Assembly: GCA_902826605.1 (NCBI GenBank)
Contig: CADEFM010000003.1
Span: 1 to 64,000, forward strand
Reading direction: 5' to 3'
DNA length: 64,000 bases
From: an uncultured Acidobacteriota bacterium
Lineage (GTDB): Bacteria > Acidobacteriota > Terriglobia > Bryobacterales > Bryobacteraceae
Each line of letters begins with the position of its first letter. The stretch's first letter is position 1. Below the pieces are notes generated by a model that saw nothing but the letters and a program-made list of their open reading frames with translations, ran no database searches and had not been told where the DNA came from. A program made the position numbers and the translations under genes. Shown here piece after piece: positions 17,880-27,016 of the stretch.

Positions 17880-19505
17880 ATGCTTGGCGAGGTCCTCAAG
17901 GAAACACAGGCGTTACTCGCCGCAATGGGCGTGGAGACGAGAGTCTTCGCCACAGGGAATCTCGAAGTCCGCAGCCCGATAACCGGTGAATCGATCGCAG
18001 CAGTCGTTGGAACCGATGCTGGCTCGGCAAATCGGCGAATCGAAGACGCACACCGCGCTTTCCTGGAGTGGCGGAGGGTACCTGCTCCCCGACGCGGCGA
18101 ACTCGTCCGGCTTCTGGGCGAGGAGCTTAGAACGAACCAGGAATTTCTGGGGCGGCTCGTCACCATCGAGAGCGGGAAGATTCTTTCCGAGGGGATCGGA
18201 GAAGTGCAGGAAATGATCGACATCTGCACGTATGCGGCGGGTCTTTCGAGGCAACTTCACGGCCTGACGATGGCTTCGGAACGGCCAAGCCACCACCTCA
18301 TCGAACGATGGCACCCAATCGGAGTAGTGGGCGTGATCTCGGCATTCAATTTTCCTGTGGCAGTGTGGTCGTGGAATGCGGCGCTAGCATTAGTTTGCGG
18401 CGACTCGGTGGTTTGGAAGCCGTCCGAGAAGACTCCGCTGACAGCTCTGGCAACCGCTTCGTTGTTTGAACGCGCTGCCGAGCGGTTCGGCGGTGTCCCC
18501 GCCGGCTTGTTCACCCTGCTGCTGGGTGCACGTGAGACAGGTGAGGCGCTGGTGGAACACCCCAAAGTACGCGTCGTGTCGGCAACAGGATCCACCGCCA
18601 TGGGACAAACGGTGGCGCCGAAAGCGGCTGCCCGCTTCGCGCGTGGCGTTCTCGAATTGGGTGGAAACAATGCGGCCATCGTTTGCCCCTCGGCGGACCT
18701 CGAACTGGCTCTCCGTGCCGTCGCCTTCAGCGCGATGGGGACCGCGGGGCAGCGCTGCACAACATTGCGGCGGCTGATCGTCCATAGGGATGTTCACGAC
18801 GATATGGTGGAGCGAATGAAAGCGGCCTGGGCTACCGTTGCGATCGGGGACCCGCGTGATCCGCGTACTCTGGTCGGGCCCCTGATCGATAGCGCGGCAT
18901 TCGAAAGCATGCAGGAAACGCTTGCCGAGGCACGCCGCGACGGAGGCAAAGTTACGGGAGGCGAGCGTGTCGAGGCAGTCTCCGGTCCGGACGCCTTTTA
19001 CGTTCGGCCGGCGATCGTGGAAATGCCGTCGCAGACCGAAGTCATGCGGCGGGAAACCTTCGCGCCGATTCTTTTTGTGGTGAAGTACTCCGATTTTGAG
19101 GATGCCTTGCGGCTGAACAACGACGTGCCTCAGGGCTTGTCGTCCGCCATATTCACTCTGAACCTACGCGAGGCGGAACAGTTCCTGGCCGCGGATGGCT
19201 CGGATTGCGGAATCGCCAATGTGAACACCGGGCCATCGGGAGCCGAGATCGGCGGCGCTTTCGGCGGCGAGAAAGAAACCGGCGGCGGGCGCGAAGCTGG
19301 CTCGGACGCGTGGAAGAACTACATGCGGCGCGTGACTAGTTCTGTCAACTACGGCACCTCGCTGCCCCTCGCTGCCCCTATCCCAAGGCGTCCGCTTCGA
19401 CGTGTGACACGATTGCAAGATGCCTGCCCCCCAACAAATCCCCGGCCCTCCCCGCGTGACACTGCCTCTGCCCGGACCGAACGCACAGCGGATCATCGCG
19501 GATGA
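17880..19505 (+). CDS. ALDH7-type aldehyde dehydrogenase with frameshifted C-terminus
   Basis: The first ~500 residues are an NAD-linked aldehyde dehydrogenase close to the antiquitin/piperideine-6-carboxylate dehydrogenase group. It has the catalytic Cys293 (GQRCTTLRR), Glu in VLELGGNN, and the ALDH7 block GGAFGGEKETGGGREAGSD. The pathway would oxidise aminoadipate semialdehyde from lysine. A 10-bp tandem duplication at 19358-19377 shifts the frame; removing one copy restores YGTSLPLSQGVRFDV and a stop at 19405-19407. The current frame adds about 45 unrelated residues and overlaps the next gene. The catalytic core is intact. Confidence 0.88.
   Translation: MLGEVLKETQALLAAMGVETRVFATGNLEVRSPITGESIAAVVGTDAGSANRRIEDAHRAFLEWRRVPAPRRGELVRLLGEELRTNQEFLGRLVTIESGKILSEGIGEVQEMIDICTYAAGLSRQLHGLTMASERPSHHLIERWHPIGVVGVISAFNFPVAVWSWNAALALVCGDSVVWKPSEKTPLTALATASLFERAAERFGGVPAGLFTLLLGARETGEALVEHPKVRVVSATGSTAMGQTVAPKAAARFARGVLELGGNNAAIVCPSADLELALRAVAFSAMGTAGQRCTTLRRLIVHRDVHDDMVERMKAAWATVAIGDPRDPRTLVGPLIDSAAFESMQETLAEARRDGGKVTGGERVEAVSGPDAFYVRPAIVEMPSQTEVMRRETFAPILFVVKYSDFEDALRLNNDVPQGLSSAIFTLNLREAEQFLAADGSDCGIANVNTGPSGAEIGGAFGGEKETGGGREAGSDAWKNYMRRVTSSVNYGTSLPLAAPIPRRPLRRVTRLQDACPPTNPRPSPRDTASARTERTADHRG
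19358..19377 (+). repeat. 10-bp tandem duplication causing a frameshift
   Basis: CTCGCTGCCC occurs twice head to tail. The second copy is absent from the family-consistent reading, and it moves the aldehyde dehydrogenase end into another frame. Confidence 0.8.
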
Positions 19506-20772
19506 CGCGCGCTATATGTCTCCCAGCTACACACGTCCGTATCCACTGGTTGCAAAGCGAGGTCAGGGAGCCATCATCGAAGACGTCGACGGCAATAGAT
19601 TCCTGGACTTCTCCGCTGGCATTGCTGTCGTTTCCACGGGGCACTGCCATCCCGAGATCGTGGCGGCCATTCAGAAACAGGCTGCGGAATTGATCCACAT
19701 GTCCGGGACCGATTTCTACTACGAACAACTGACTGACTTGGCCAAGCGGCTTTCCGCGATTGCTCCCATGCCTGGGCCACACAAGTTTTATTACGGAAAC
19801 TCCGGTGCCGAAGCCATCGAATGCGCTCTCAAACTGGCTCGCTATCATACCCGACGGCAGAATCTGATCGCATTCTCCGGTGCATTTCACGGCCGAACCA
19901 TGGGTGCGCTCTCGCTGACCGCGTCGAATCCGCAGCAGCGCAGGCGGTTCTCTCCGCTGGTGCCCGGCGTAACCCACGTTCGTTATCCGGACGTTTACCG
20001 CGACTGCTCTGGCGAACCGCGTGAGCAGGAAGCCTACGGTAGAGCCTGCGCACTATTCATTGAGGAAAAGGTGCTCCGTTCGACGGTGGCGCCTGAAGAA
20101 GTAGCTGCCATTGTATTGGAGCCAATTCAGGGTGAAGGTGGATATCTCGTTCCCCCGGCAAGTTTCTTGCGGGAAATTCGGAGCATCTGCGACCGTCATG
20201 GAATTTTGATGGTGGTGGACGAAGTGCAGTCTGGCATGGGCCGCACAGGAATGTGGTGGGCGATTCAGGATTCCGGCGTCGAACCTGACATTGTCACCTC
20301 CGCAAAGGGAATCGCCTCAGGTCTACCGCTGAGCGTTTGTATGAGTAAGGCTCACATTATGGATTGGCAGCCCGGTTCGCATGCTTCAACATTCGGCGGC
20401 AATCCAGTTTGCATCGCCGCCGCATTGGCGACGATGGATATCCTCGAGCGAACGGCGATCGCTAATGCCAAGGATGTTGGAGCGCACCTGTTGGCGCGTA
20501 TGGCGGAATGGCCAACTCGGTACCGCACCGTGGGTGATGTTCGAGGACGAGGCCTGATGATCGGCATCGAAATCGTCGAGGATCAAGCGACCAAAACCCG
20601 TGCCGGCAAAGAACGCGATGCAATCCTGAAGCTCGCTTTTGAGCGCGGCCTCTTGTGTCTGGGAGCCGGACCAAACACCCTTCGGCTCTGCCCCCCGCTC
20701 ATCATCTCTAAGCAGCAGGGCGATCTGGCGCTGGACATTCTCGAAGGCTGTATCTCAGCGGTGGAGTGCTAA
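19420..20772 (+). CDS. class III aminotransferase (GABA/lysine omega-aminotransferase-like)
   Basis: A 450-residue PLP enzyme of fold type I. The PLP lysine is K296 in SAKGIASG. Also visible are GNSGAEAIECALK, FHGRTMGALS, and VVDEVQSGMGRTG with the PLP-ring aspartate. It resembles GabT and acetylornithine-type transaminases. With the ALDH7 gene upstream, the likely role is transamination of a terminal amine (lysine, 5-aminovalerate or GABA) followed by aldehyde oxidation. In the unshifted state the dehydrogenase would stop 12 bases upstream. The ATG at 19420 has no strong ribosome site, consistent with coupling. Confidence 0.88.
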   Translation: MPAPQQIPGPPRVTLPLPGPNAQRIIADDARYMSPSYTRPYPLVAKRGQGAIIEDVDGNRFLDFSAGIAVVSTGHCHPEIVAAIQKQAAELIHMSGTDFYYEQLTDLAKRLSAIAPMPGPHKFYYGNSGAEAIECALKLARYHTRRQNLIAFSGAFHGRTMGALSLTASNPQQRRRFSPLVPGVTHVRYPDVYRDCSGEPREQEAYGRACALFIEEKVLRSTVAPEEVAAIVLEPIQGEGGYLVPPASFLREIRSICDRHGILMVVDEVQSGMGRTGMWWAIQDSGVEPDIVTSAKGIASGLPLSVCMSKAHIMDWQPGSHASTFGGNPVCIAAALATMDILERTAIANAKDVGAHLLARMAEWPTRYRTVGDVRGRGLMIGIEIVEDQATKTRAGKERDAILKLAFERGLLCLGAGPNTLRLCPPLIISKQQGDLALDILEGCISAVEC

Positions 20773-20798
20773 ATAGTTGTCGTGGAAGCGCCGGAAAA

Positions 20799-20818
20799 CT
20801 CGCCGCAGCAACGGCGAG
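20799..20818 (+). terminator. hairpin downstream of the aminotransferase
   Basis: Perfect 7-bp stem CTCGCCG/CGGCGAG with a 6-base loop, 27 bases after the stop. There is no U tract, so it may be a weak terminator or an mRNA-stabilising hairpin. Confidence 0.35.
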
Positions 20819-20987
20819 GAACCTTAGTCGAGAGTGGGGCGATGCACCTGCTTTTCTTCTTAGTCTAGAGTGGGTTCGCTGCCTGCGATTCTCAGCATGT
20901 CCCAATGCGGCAGGAGAATTATCAGGTTGTTCGCGGCGACCTCACTTCTCAGGAGCCATCCTAGGGCACTCCGGTAGCTACCAGGCC

Positions 20988-21001
20988 GTGACTCAAGTCA
21001 C
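20988..21001. promoter_or_regulatory. candidate Crp/Fnr-family operator upstream of the NO cluster
   Basis: GTGACTCAAGTCAC has perfect 6-bp arms and reads as GTGA-N6-TCAC, the Crp-type half-site arrangement. It lies about 50 bases before the RIC gene. The Crp/Fnr protein at 25813-26526 has a recognition helix with R-E-V-I-S-R, retaining the arginine and glutamate that contact GTGA in Crp. Confidence 0.45.
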
Positions 21002-21049
21002 TGCTTCCCGTTACCGGCGGGCGTAGTGTGGAACTGAGGGAGAGACGTC

Positions 21050-21784
21050 ATGAAATTTCATCCGGAACAGACGACCCGCGAGGTAGCCATCCAGCATCCC
21101 GAGGCGATCCCGGTTCTCGAGTCTCTCGGGATTGACTATTGCTGCGGCGGTTCCAAGACCCTGGGTGAGTCCTGCCAAGCGAAGCAGTTGGAGTGGGCGA
21201 AGGTGGCCGACTTGCTCGAGGCTGCGGAGGCACCGGCATTGGGTAGTGGCACGGATTGGACGCGGGAGCCGCTTCACGCATTGACCTGGCACATCATGGA
21301 CGTTCATCACCGGTATGTCCGGAGTGCGACGCTTCGTATCCGCCATTGGCTGGAGAAGGTCGTGGCGAAGCACGGCGCGAAGCATCCAGAGGTGCTTGAG
21401 GTTGATGCCGTTTTCAACACGCTCGCGGCGGAACTTGCGATGCACATGATGAAGGAAGAGCAGATACTTTTCCCTTACATCGACAGTTTGGCCCGGGCGG
21501 AGGGCAATCAGGAGGAGTTTGACCAACTGCCCTTCGGCACGGTCGCGAATCCGATCCACCAGATGATGGCCGAACACGACGACGCTGGCCGTGCCCTTGC
21601 CCAGATCCATGCGCTGACCAACGGCTACCAGCCACCCGCCGATGCATGCCCGACGTTCCATGGCCTGTATCACGGGCTGGCGGAGTTTGAGCGTGACCTG
21701 CATCAGCATGTCCACCTGGAAAACAACATCCTATTCCCAAAGGCTGTGGAACTGGAACGCCGCTTCCTCACGGTCGCAGGGTGA
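21050..21784 (+). CDS. ric: RIC iron-sulfur cluster repair di-iron protein (YtfE/ScdA)
   Basis: A 244-residue protein. The N-terminal ScdA domain has the DYCCGG motif (C31, C32). The hemerythrin-like domain has di-iron ligands in LTWHIMDVHH, HMMKEEQILFPYI, NPIHQMMAEHDD and HQHVHLENNILFPKA. RIC proteins repair iron-sulfur clusters after nitric oxide or oxidative damage. It is the first gene of a cluster with an NO reductase, behind a Crp-type palindrome. Confidence 0.93.
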   Translation: MKFHPEQTTREVAIQHPEAIPVLESLGIDYCCGGSKTLGESCQAKQLEWAKVADLLEAAEAPALGSGTDWTREPLHALTWHIMDVHHRYVRSATLRIRHWLEKVVAKHGAKHPEVLEVDAVFNTLAAELAMHMMKEEQILFPYIDSLARAEGNQEEFDQLPFGTVANPIHQMMAEHDDAGRALAQIHALTNGYQPPADACPTFHGLYHGLAEFERDLHQHVHLENNILFPKAVELERRFLTVAG

Positions 21785-21788
21785 TGGC

Positions 21789-23112
21789 ATGTCCACCTTA
21801 CCCATCGTCACGGCCACCGGCGAACCGGTAGCGGCCTGCGCTGATCGGGAGGCCCGCCTGCAGCGCGCGCTGATCGCATATATCGTCGTGGGACTGCTGT
21901 TCATGCTTTTGCCGGGCACGTTCCTCGGCGTGTGGAATCTCATCTCCGCCGCTGGACCGCGGGATCCGGCATCGCTCCGGCCCGCTTGGCTCCAAGCGCA
22001 CGGTCACGCGCAAATCTTCGGATGGATCGGGACGTTCATCCTGGGAATCGGCTTCTCTTCTCTCTCGAAAATGGGACAACTGCCTGCCTATGCAGTGACG
22101 CGTGCATGGTGGACCTTCACGTTGTGGACCATCGGGGTGTTCGGCCGCTGGTTCGCCGGTGTGAGCGAGTGGCGGTGGCAGGTTCTGCTGCCCGCTTCTT
22201 CCGCGCTGGAGTTGGCCGCCTTCCTGATCTTCTTCCGTACCGTCTCGGGCCATCGCTCTAGTACGGCCGGCCCTCGCAAGGCGCCGGAGGCGTGGATGCT
22301 GATGGTCATTGCCTCGACGCTGGGCTTCATGTTCTCACTGACACTCAACCTGGCGGCGACGCTCCAGATCTCCTGGCTGGGAACCGGCCCCCGCATTACC
22401 CCATGCCTCCGGCCAAATGTTAGTTGCCTTGCAGACCTGGGGATTTCTGGTGCCTGCGATCTGGGGCTTCAACGCTCGGTGGCTTCCTGTGTTTCTGGGC
22501 CTGGGCTCGCCGCGTGTCGCGCTCTTGTTTACCGCATTAGCGGCTGCGTGGATCTCGCTGCTGGCCGCATTTTTTCACCAATTGACGATCTCCGCGGTGA
22601 TCTTGCCGATCGCCGCCCTGTGCTCGATCGCCGGACTTCGGGTTTGGGAGACCGCTGTACAGCCCGCCAAGACGCAAGGAGTGCATCGAAGCTTCCCACA
22701 CTTTGTCCGCTTCGCTTACGTGTGGCTGCTGGTAGCTGCAGGTTTGTGGGTATGGGCGGCGTGGGGCGATCGCAACGGCGGCATCTGGGGTGCTGCGCGC
22801 CATGCATTGACCGTTGGATTTATTTCTACTATGGTGTTCTCAATAGGGCAACGCATTCTACCTGCATTCGGCGCCGCGCGCGTGCTCTACAGTCCGCAAC
22901 TTATGTTGCTCTCTCTGCTGACGCTCTCCCTGGGTTGTACGCTTCGGGTTACCTCGGAGATCGCGGCCTATGAGGGATATTGGTCAGGAGCGTGGACACT
23001 CCTGCCGGTATCCGCCCTGCTGGAGATCGGAGCCGTGAGCTTGTTTGCAGCCAACCTGATCATGACGTTTGCACAACCGCCCGCTCACCTTCGGTCCGCC
23101 ACGGCCGGGTGA
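21789..23112 (+). pseudogene. NO-cluster multi-spanning membrane protein, frameshifted in a C run
   Basis: Two adjacent frames together make one membrane protein of about 440 residues with about 12 helices. The first part starts MSTLPIVTATGEP and has QAHGHAQIFGWIGTF, and runs to SWLGTG near 22390. The second frame continues PALPHASGQMLVALQTWGF to 23112. Dropping one C from the five-C run at 22388-22392 joins them. The HGHxQxFGW motif suggests a heme- or copper-binding NnrS-like or oxidase-like protein working with the NO reductase; the assignment is tentative. It could be a true mutation or a base-calling error. Confidence 0.75.
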
Positions 23113-23136
23113 TTCCCGGAATTGGAGAAGAAAACG

Positions 23137-25455
23137 ATGGAGTACCGTAAGCTCTGGATCGCCCTTGCAGTCGTTGTTATCGCTTCGTTTGCCGTGTTGG
23201 GTGGCGTGGGGAAGCAGATGATCGATCAAGCCCCGCCGATTCCGACTCGCGTGATCACAACGAATGGCAGCCTTCTGTTCGAGGGACGCGCAATTCAAGA
23301 CGGACAGAATGTGTGGCAGTCGCTGGGCGGGCAGGAGGTGGGTTCCATCTGGGGGCACGGTGCCTATGTCGCTCCGGACTGGTCCGCGGACTGGTTGCAC
23401 CGTGAAGCTACGTTCATTCTGGATGCCTGGGCTCGGCAGGCGGGTAGCGAACGAGGATACGAGAGCCTAGGTGCCGAACAGCAGGCGGCCCTCCGCGCCC
23501 GTCTCCAAAGAGTCATGCGGACGAATACTTATGACGCGGACTCCGGGGTTGTCACGATCGATCCGGTAAGGGCCGAGGCGTTTGAAGTACTCGCCGCGCA
23601 CTACGCGGACGTCTTTGGGCAAGGCAGGAACGAATACGCGATTCCTCGCGGCGCACTGACCGATCTCGCCAGGCAGCGTCAGATGGCGGCGTTCTTTTGG
23701 TGGACGTCATGGGCGGCCAGCACCAATCGTCCGGGCTCGGAAGTGAGCTACACGCAGAACTGGCCTTCGGAACCTCTGGTGGAGAATGCACCCACTGGCT
23801 CCACTCTCGTCTGGAGCGTCATTAGTTTCGTGGTGCTTCTAGCAGCAGTGGGCGGGATGGTTTGGTACTTCGCTTCTCAGGAAAGAACACTGGTGCACGA
23901 GCGTCCTCCGGCGTCGGATCCGCTCCTCGGGTTCCATCCCACACCCTCGCAGAAGGCAACGCTGAAGTTCTTCTATGTGGTCGCGGCGCTCTGGGTGATT
24001 CAGGTAATCCTGGGTGGGATCACGGCGCATTACGGCGTCGAAGGATCGGGATTTTATGGTATTCCTCTCGATCGCTATCTACCGTATTCCGTAACCAGAA
24101 CATGGCACCTGCAACTGGGCATCTTCTGGATTGCGACTTCGTGGCTGGCGACAGGACTCTACGTCGCGCCCGCAGTGAGCGCTTTTGAACCGAAGGGGCA
24201 GCGCCTGGGCGTGAACCTGTTGTTTGTTGCGCTGGTGGCGGTAGTCGGCGGTTCAATGACCGGCGAGTGGTTCGGAATCCAGCAAAAGCTGGGGTCGCTG
24301 TGGTTCTGGCTGGGGGCGCAAGGCTACGAGTATGTCGACCTCGGCCGGTTGTGGCAGATCCTGTTGTTTGTTGGTTTGGTGTTCTGGCTGTGGCTGATGT
24401 GGCGGGCCCTGCGGCCCGCGGTGATAGCCGCGAGTGAAGCACGATCCCTATTGGTATTGTTCCTTATCTCGAGCATCGCCATCCCCCTTTTTTACGCTTC
24501 GGGTTTGATGTACGGCGAGCGCAGCCATCTGGTGACCGCGGAGTATTGGCGCTGGTGGGTGGTCCATCTTTGGGTGGAGGGATTCTTCGAAGTGTTCGCC
24601 ACTGTCGTGATCGCTTTCCTGTTCACACGGTTGAAGATGCTCTCCATCGGCACTGCCACCCGATCCGTATTGTTTTCCACGGTAATCTTTCTGTCAGGGG
24701 GCATCATTGGTACGTTCCATCACCTGTACTTCGCCGGAGCGGGACCCGCGGTCATCGCGTTGGGCGCGATGTTCAGTGCGCTGGAAGTGGTGCCGTTGAT
24801 CCTGATCGGCTTTGAAGCCTGGGAGAACATCCGGCTATCGCGCGCACGCCATGAGATTCACTGGCTGAGCGCCTACAAGTGGCCGATCTATTTCTTCGTG
24901 GCCGTAGCATTCTGGAATTTCGTGGGTGCGGGGCTGTTCGGCTTCCTCATCAACCCGCCGATCGCGCTCTACTATCTGCAAGGCCTGAACACCACGCCCG
25001 TTCATGGACACACGGCGCTTTTCGGCGTTTACGGAATGTTAGGCCTCGGGCTGATGTTGTTCTGTCTGCGTGCGCTGAAGCCGGGCGCAGGGTGGAAAGA
25101 GGGGCTATTACGATTCTCTTTTTGGAGCATCAATGGCGGCCTCGCAATGATGGTTCTGCTCAGTCTGCTCCCCATGGGGCTGATGCAGGGATGGGCCTCG
25201 GTGGAGCATGGCACGTGGTACGCGCGCAGTTCTGAATTCATGCAGACGGATGTGATGAACCGGCTGCGGTGGATGCGCATTGTGGGAGATACTCTCTTCG
25301 CCGCGGGTGCGTTGACGCTCGGCTGGTTCGTCCTGGGTCTGCTGACGGGGCGCTCATTTGATACCAAGGGTCAGGTAAGCGCGGGTGAAGGAGCAGTGGT
25401 TCCTATGGAGGGACGAACGCAGGCGCCCTTGAGAAAGGGGAGCATCGAGTCGTGA
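23137..25455 (+). CDS. norB: quinol-dependent nitric oxide reductase (qNor)
   Basis: A 772-residue inner-membrane heme-copper-family enzyme that reduces two NO to N2O using quinol. The long N-terminal extracytoplasmic domain (about 35-230, with WGHGAYVAPDWSADWLHRE) marks the single-subunit quinol type. Core ligand motifs include RTWHLQLGIFW, VVHLWVEGFFEVF (His plus the FeB glutamate), FHHLYFAG and HGHTALFGVYG. The ATG at 23137 follows GGAGAAGA. It forms an operon with ric and the membrane gene upstream and DUF488 downstream (GTGA overlap). Confidence 0.94.
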   Translation: MEYRKLWIALAVVVIASFAVLGGVGKQMIDQAPPIPTRVITTNGSLLFEGRAIQDGQNVWQSLGGQEVGSIWGHGAYVAPDWSADWLHREATFILDAWARQAGSERGYESLGAEQQAALRARLQRVMRTNTYDADSGVVTIDPVRAEAFEVLAAHYADVFGQGRNEYAIPRGALTDLARQRQMAAFFWWTSWAASTNRPGSEVSYTQNWPSEPLVENAPTGSTLVWSVISFVVLLAAVGGMVWYFASQERTLVHERPPASDPLLGFHPTPSQKATLKFFYVVAALWVIQVILGGITAHYGVEGSGFYGIPLDRYLPYSVTRTWHLQLGIFWIATSWLATGLYVAPAVSAFEPKGQRLGVNLLFVALVAVVGGSMTGEWFGIQQKLGSLWFWLGAQGYEYVDLGRLWQILLFVGLVFWLWLMWRALRPAVIAASEARSLLVLFLISSIAIPLFYASGLMYGERSHLVTAEYWRWWVVHLWVEGFFEVFATVVIAFLFTRLKMLSIGTATRSVLFSTVIFLSGGIIGTFHHLYFAGAGPAVIALGAMFSALEVVPLILIGFEAWENIRLSRARHEIHWLSAYKWPIYFFVAVAFWNFVGAGLFGFLINPPIALYYLQGLNTTPVHGHTALFGVYGMLGLGLMLFCLRALKPGAGWKEGLLRFSFWSINGGLAMMVLLSLLPMGLMQGWASVEHGTWYARSSEFMQTDVMNRLRWMRIVGDTLFAAGALTLGWFVLGLLTGRSFDTKGQVSAGEGAVVPMEGRTQAPLRKGSIES

Positions 25456-25811
25456 GACACGCCTGGCTCATAAGACGCGTTTACGATCCACCCGGCCCCG
25501 CTGGCGGATACCGGGTTGTGGTAGACCGGATGTGGCCCCGAGGTGTCTCGAAATCTTCCGCGGAAGTGGATCGGTGGTTGCGCGAGATCGCTCCCAGTAC
25601 GGAACTGCGCAAGTGGTTCGGACATCGTCCGGACCGATGGCTGGAATTTCAGCGCCTCTATCATCGGGAACTCCAACACGACGTCCCGGGAGCAGTGGAA
25701 GAATTACGGAACATCGAGCATGCCCGCGTGACACTGCTCTACGCGGCCAAAGATGAGCAGCACAACAACGCCGTGGCCTTGCTCGCGTTTCTGAAAGACA
25801 AGCAGGCTTGA
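25452..25811 (+). CDS. DUF488 family protein
   Basis: A 119-residue DUF488 protein. The opening (VYDPPGPAGGYRVVVDRMWPRGVSK) and LLYAAKDEQHNNAVAL are diagnostic. The biochemical function is unknown. These genes often accompany stress or nitrosative modules. The GTG start overlaps the norB stop, so it is translated with the reductase. Confidence 0.88.
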   Translation: MRHAWLIRRVYDPPGPAGGYRVVVDRMWPRGVSKSSAEVDRWLREIAPSTELRKWFGHRPDRWLEFQRLYHRELQHDVPGAVEELRNIEHARVTLLYAAKDEQHNNAVALLAFLKDKQA

Positions 25812-25812
25812 C

Positions 25813-26526
25813 CTACTCTCCGTAGTGTTCCAGCTTCTCCTCATCCGTGAGTACGATTCGACGTATGCCGCCGGTCACAGCTTGCTGTGAGATCAAGCCG
25901 ACGGACTCCATTCGCGATAGAGATCGGGAGATAACCTCCCGGACTGAGCCCAGGCGCTTGGCCAGTTCCTCATTGGAAAACGGGAACTGCACAACCAGCC
26001 CATCGTCGGTTCTGTGGCCGTGGTCTCGAGCCTCGGTAAGCAGGAAGCGTGCCACTCGCTGGCCCACTTGTTGGAGTGCGAGGGCGTCCACCAGTTCCGC
26101 ATGGTCGCGCAGGCGGCGCGCCATTAGTTTCAACGCGGTCAGTCCCAACTCCGGATGCCGCAGCAGGAACTGGCGAAAACTTGCCTTGGGTAGAAAGAGG
26201 AGTCTTGCCTGCGTCTCGGCGACGGCCGTGGCTGGATAGGGACCGTCATCGAAGACAGGCACTTCAGCCAGCGTTGCGCCAGCATGTTCGATATGGATGG
26301 TCTGTTCCCGGCCTTGGGAGTTCACCCGGTAGGCCCGTATCTCGCCTTCAAGCACCACGAACAATCCCTCCGCCGGTTCCCCGACGGAGAACAACATCTC
26401 GCCTCGCGCCAATTCGCGCCGATGGCACATGCCGGCCAGTTCCACCAAAGCCGCCCGATCCAGTCCGCCGAATAATTGGGTGCCGCGCAGTGCGTCTTCT
26501 TTATCCATCTTCTTTAGAGCTAGCAC
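25813..26526 (-). CDS. Crp/Fnr-family transcription regulator, probable NO regulator
   Basis: A 237-residue regulator: cyclic-nucleotide-binding-like sensor domain (about 15-130), dimerisation helix, and a C-terminal winged HTH with FSNEELAKRLGSVREVISRSLSRM. It lacks the N-terminal cysteine cluster of Fnr, so any NO or heme sensing would be of the DNR type. The recognition helix combines Crp-like R-E with Fnr-like S-R. It is convergent with the NO cluster, ending 2 bases from DUF488. ATG 26508 is an alternative start. Confidence 0.88.
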   Translation of the reverse strand: MLALKKMDKEDALRGTQLFGGLDRAALVELAGMCHRRELARGEMLFSVGEPAEGLFVVLEGEIRAYRVNSQGREQTIHIEHAGATLAEVPVFDDGPYPATAVAETQARLLFLPKASFRQFLLRHPELGLTALKLMARRLRDHAELVDALALQQVGQRVARFLLTEARDHGHRTDDGLVVQFPFSNEELAKRLGSVREVISRSLSRMESVGLISQQAVTGGIRRIVLTDEEKLEHYGE

Positions 26527-27016
26527 AAGAGGTACCCGGCTTTAGCGAACCACACAGGATTTAGCCGCAAGATGCGTCCTGAAGACTGCGACTACGGATG
26601 AGTCAGGACCGAATCCCAACCGCCACAATCTAACCGCTTATGCCGCTACGGGCCTCCTTGCCTTTCACATCAGGGACGATGCCGTCGGGCATGTCAGGAG
26701 AAATTCGATGAGCTGCCGCCCCCCGGACCGTGGCAAAACCGTGACAAAACTCCTCGTGTTGAGGCTGCTCGGGTTAACTTCGAGAGAAGAAGCGTTGGAA
26801 TCGGCGGCGATGCGCCCAAAGCAGGTGTGCTACCAGGGCGCGCTACGCCTTCCAGTACCAGGCGCAAGTAAGGTTGCCTGCCGCAAAGGCCGTGACGAAA
26901 CGCCCGATCTGGCCAATGGATCGTGTGGGCCCGTGCTCAATGCTTAGCACGGTGAGCGGTTAGCTGCGTCTTAGGCTGAAGTAGTCGGTTCTCTCGATCG
27001 TTGCGAGCCGAGTTGA
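26527..27016. other. intergenic region at the right end of the stress island
   Basis: About 490 bases with no convincing gene; an open frame at 26708-26947 reads through the tRNA-Pro-like repeat and lacks family features. It contains the promoter side of the Crp/Fnr gene and the right island repeat. Confidence 0.5.
26811..26849 (-). repeat. tRNA-Pro(UGG) 5'-half-like, right copy of island-flanking repeat
   Basis: On the minus strand it resembles the D arm and anticodon arm of tRNA-Pro (UUUGGG loop), but less well than the copy at 698-739. It is in direct orientation with that copy. Both diverge at the same point three bases past the anticodon loop and share the same unusual base after UUGGG, so they share an origin. 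Confidence 0.55.

Noticed and set aside
26708..26947. 79-codon frame across the right tRNA-Pro repeat
   Set aside because: Same reason as the left copy; no domain and probably non-coding.
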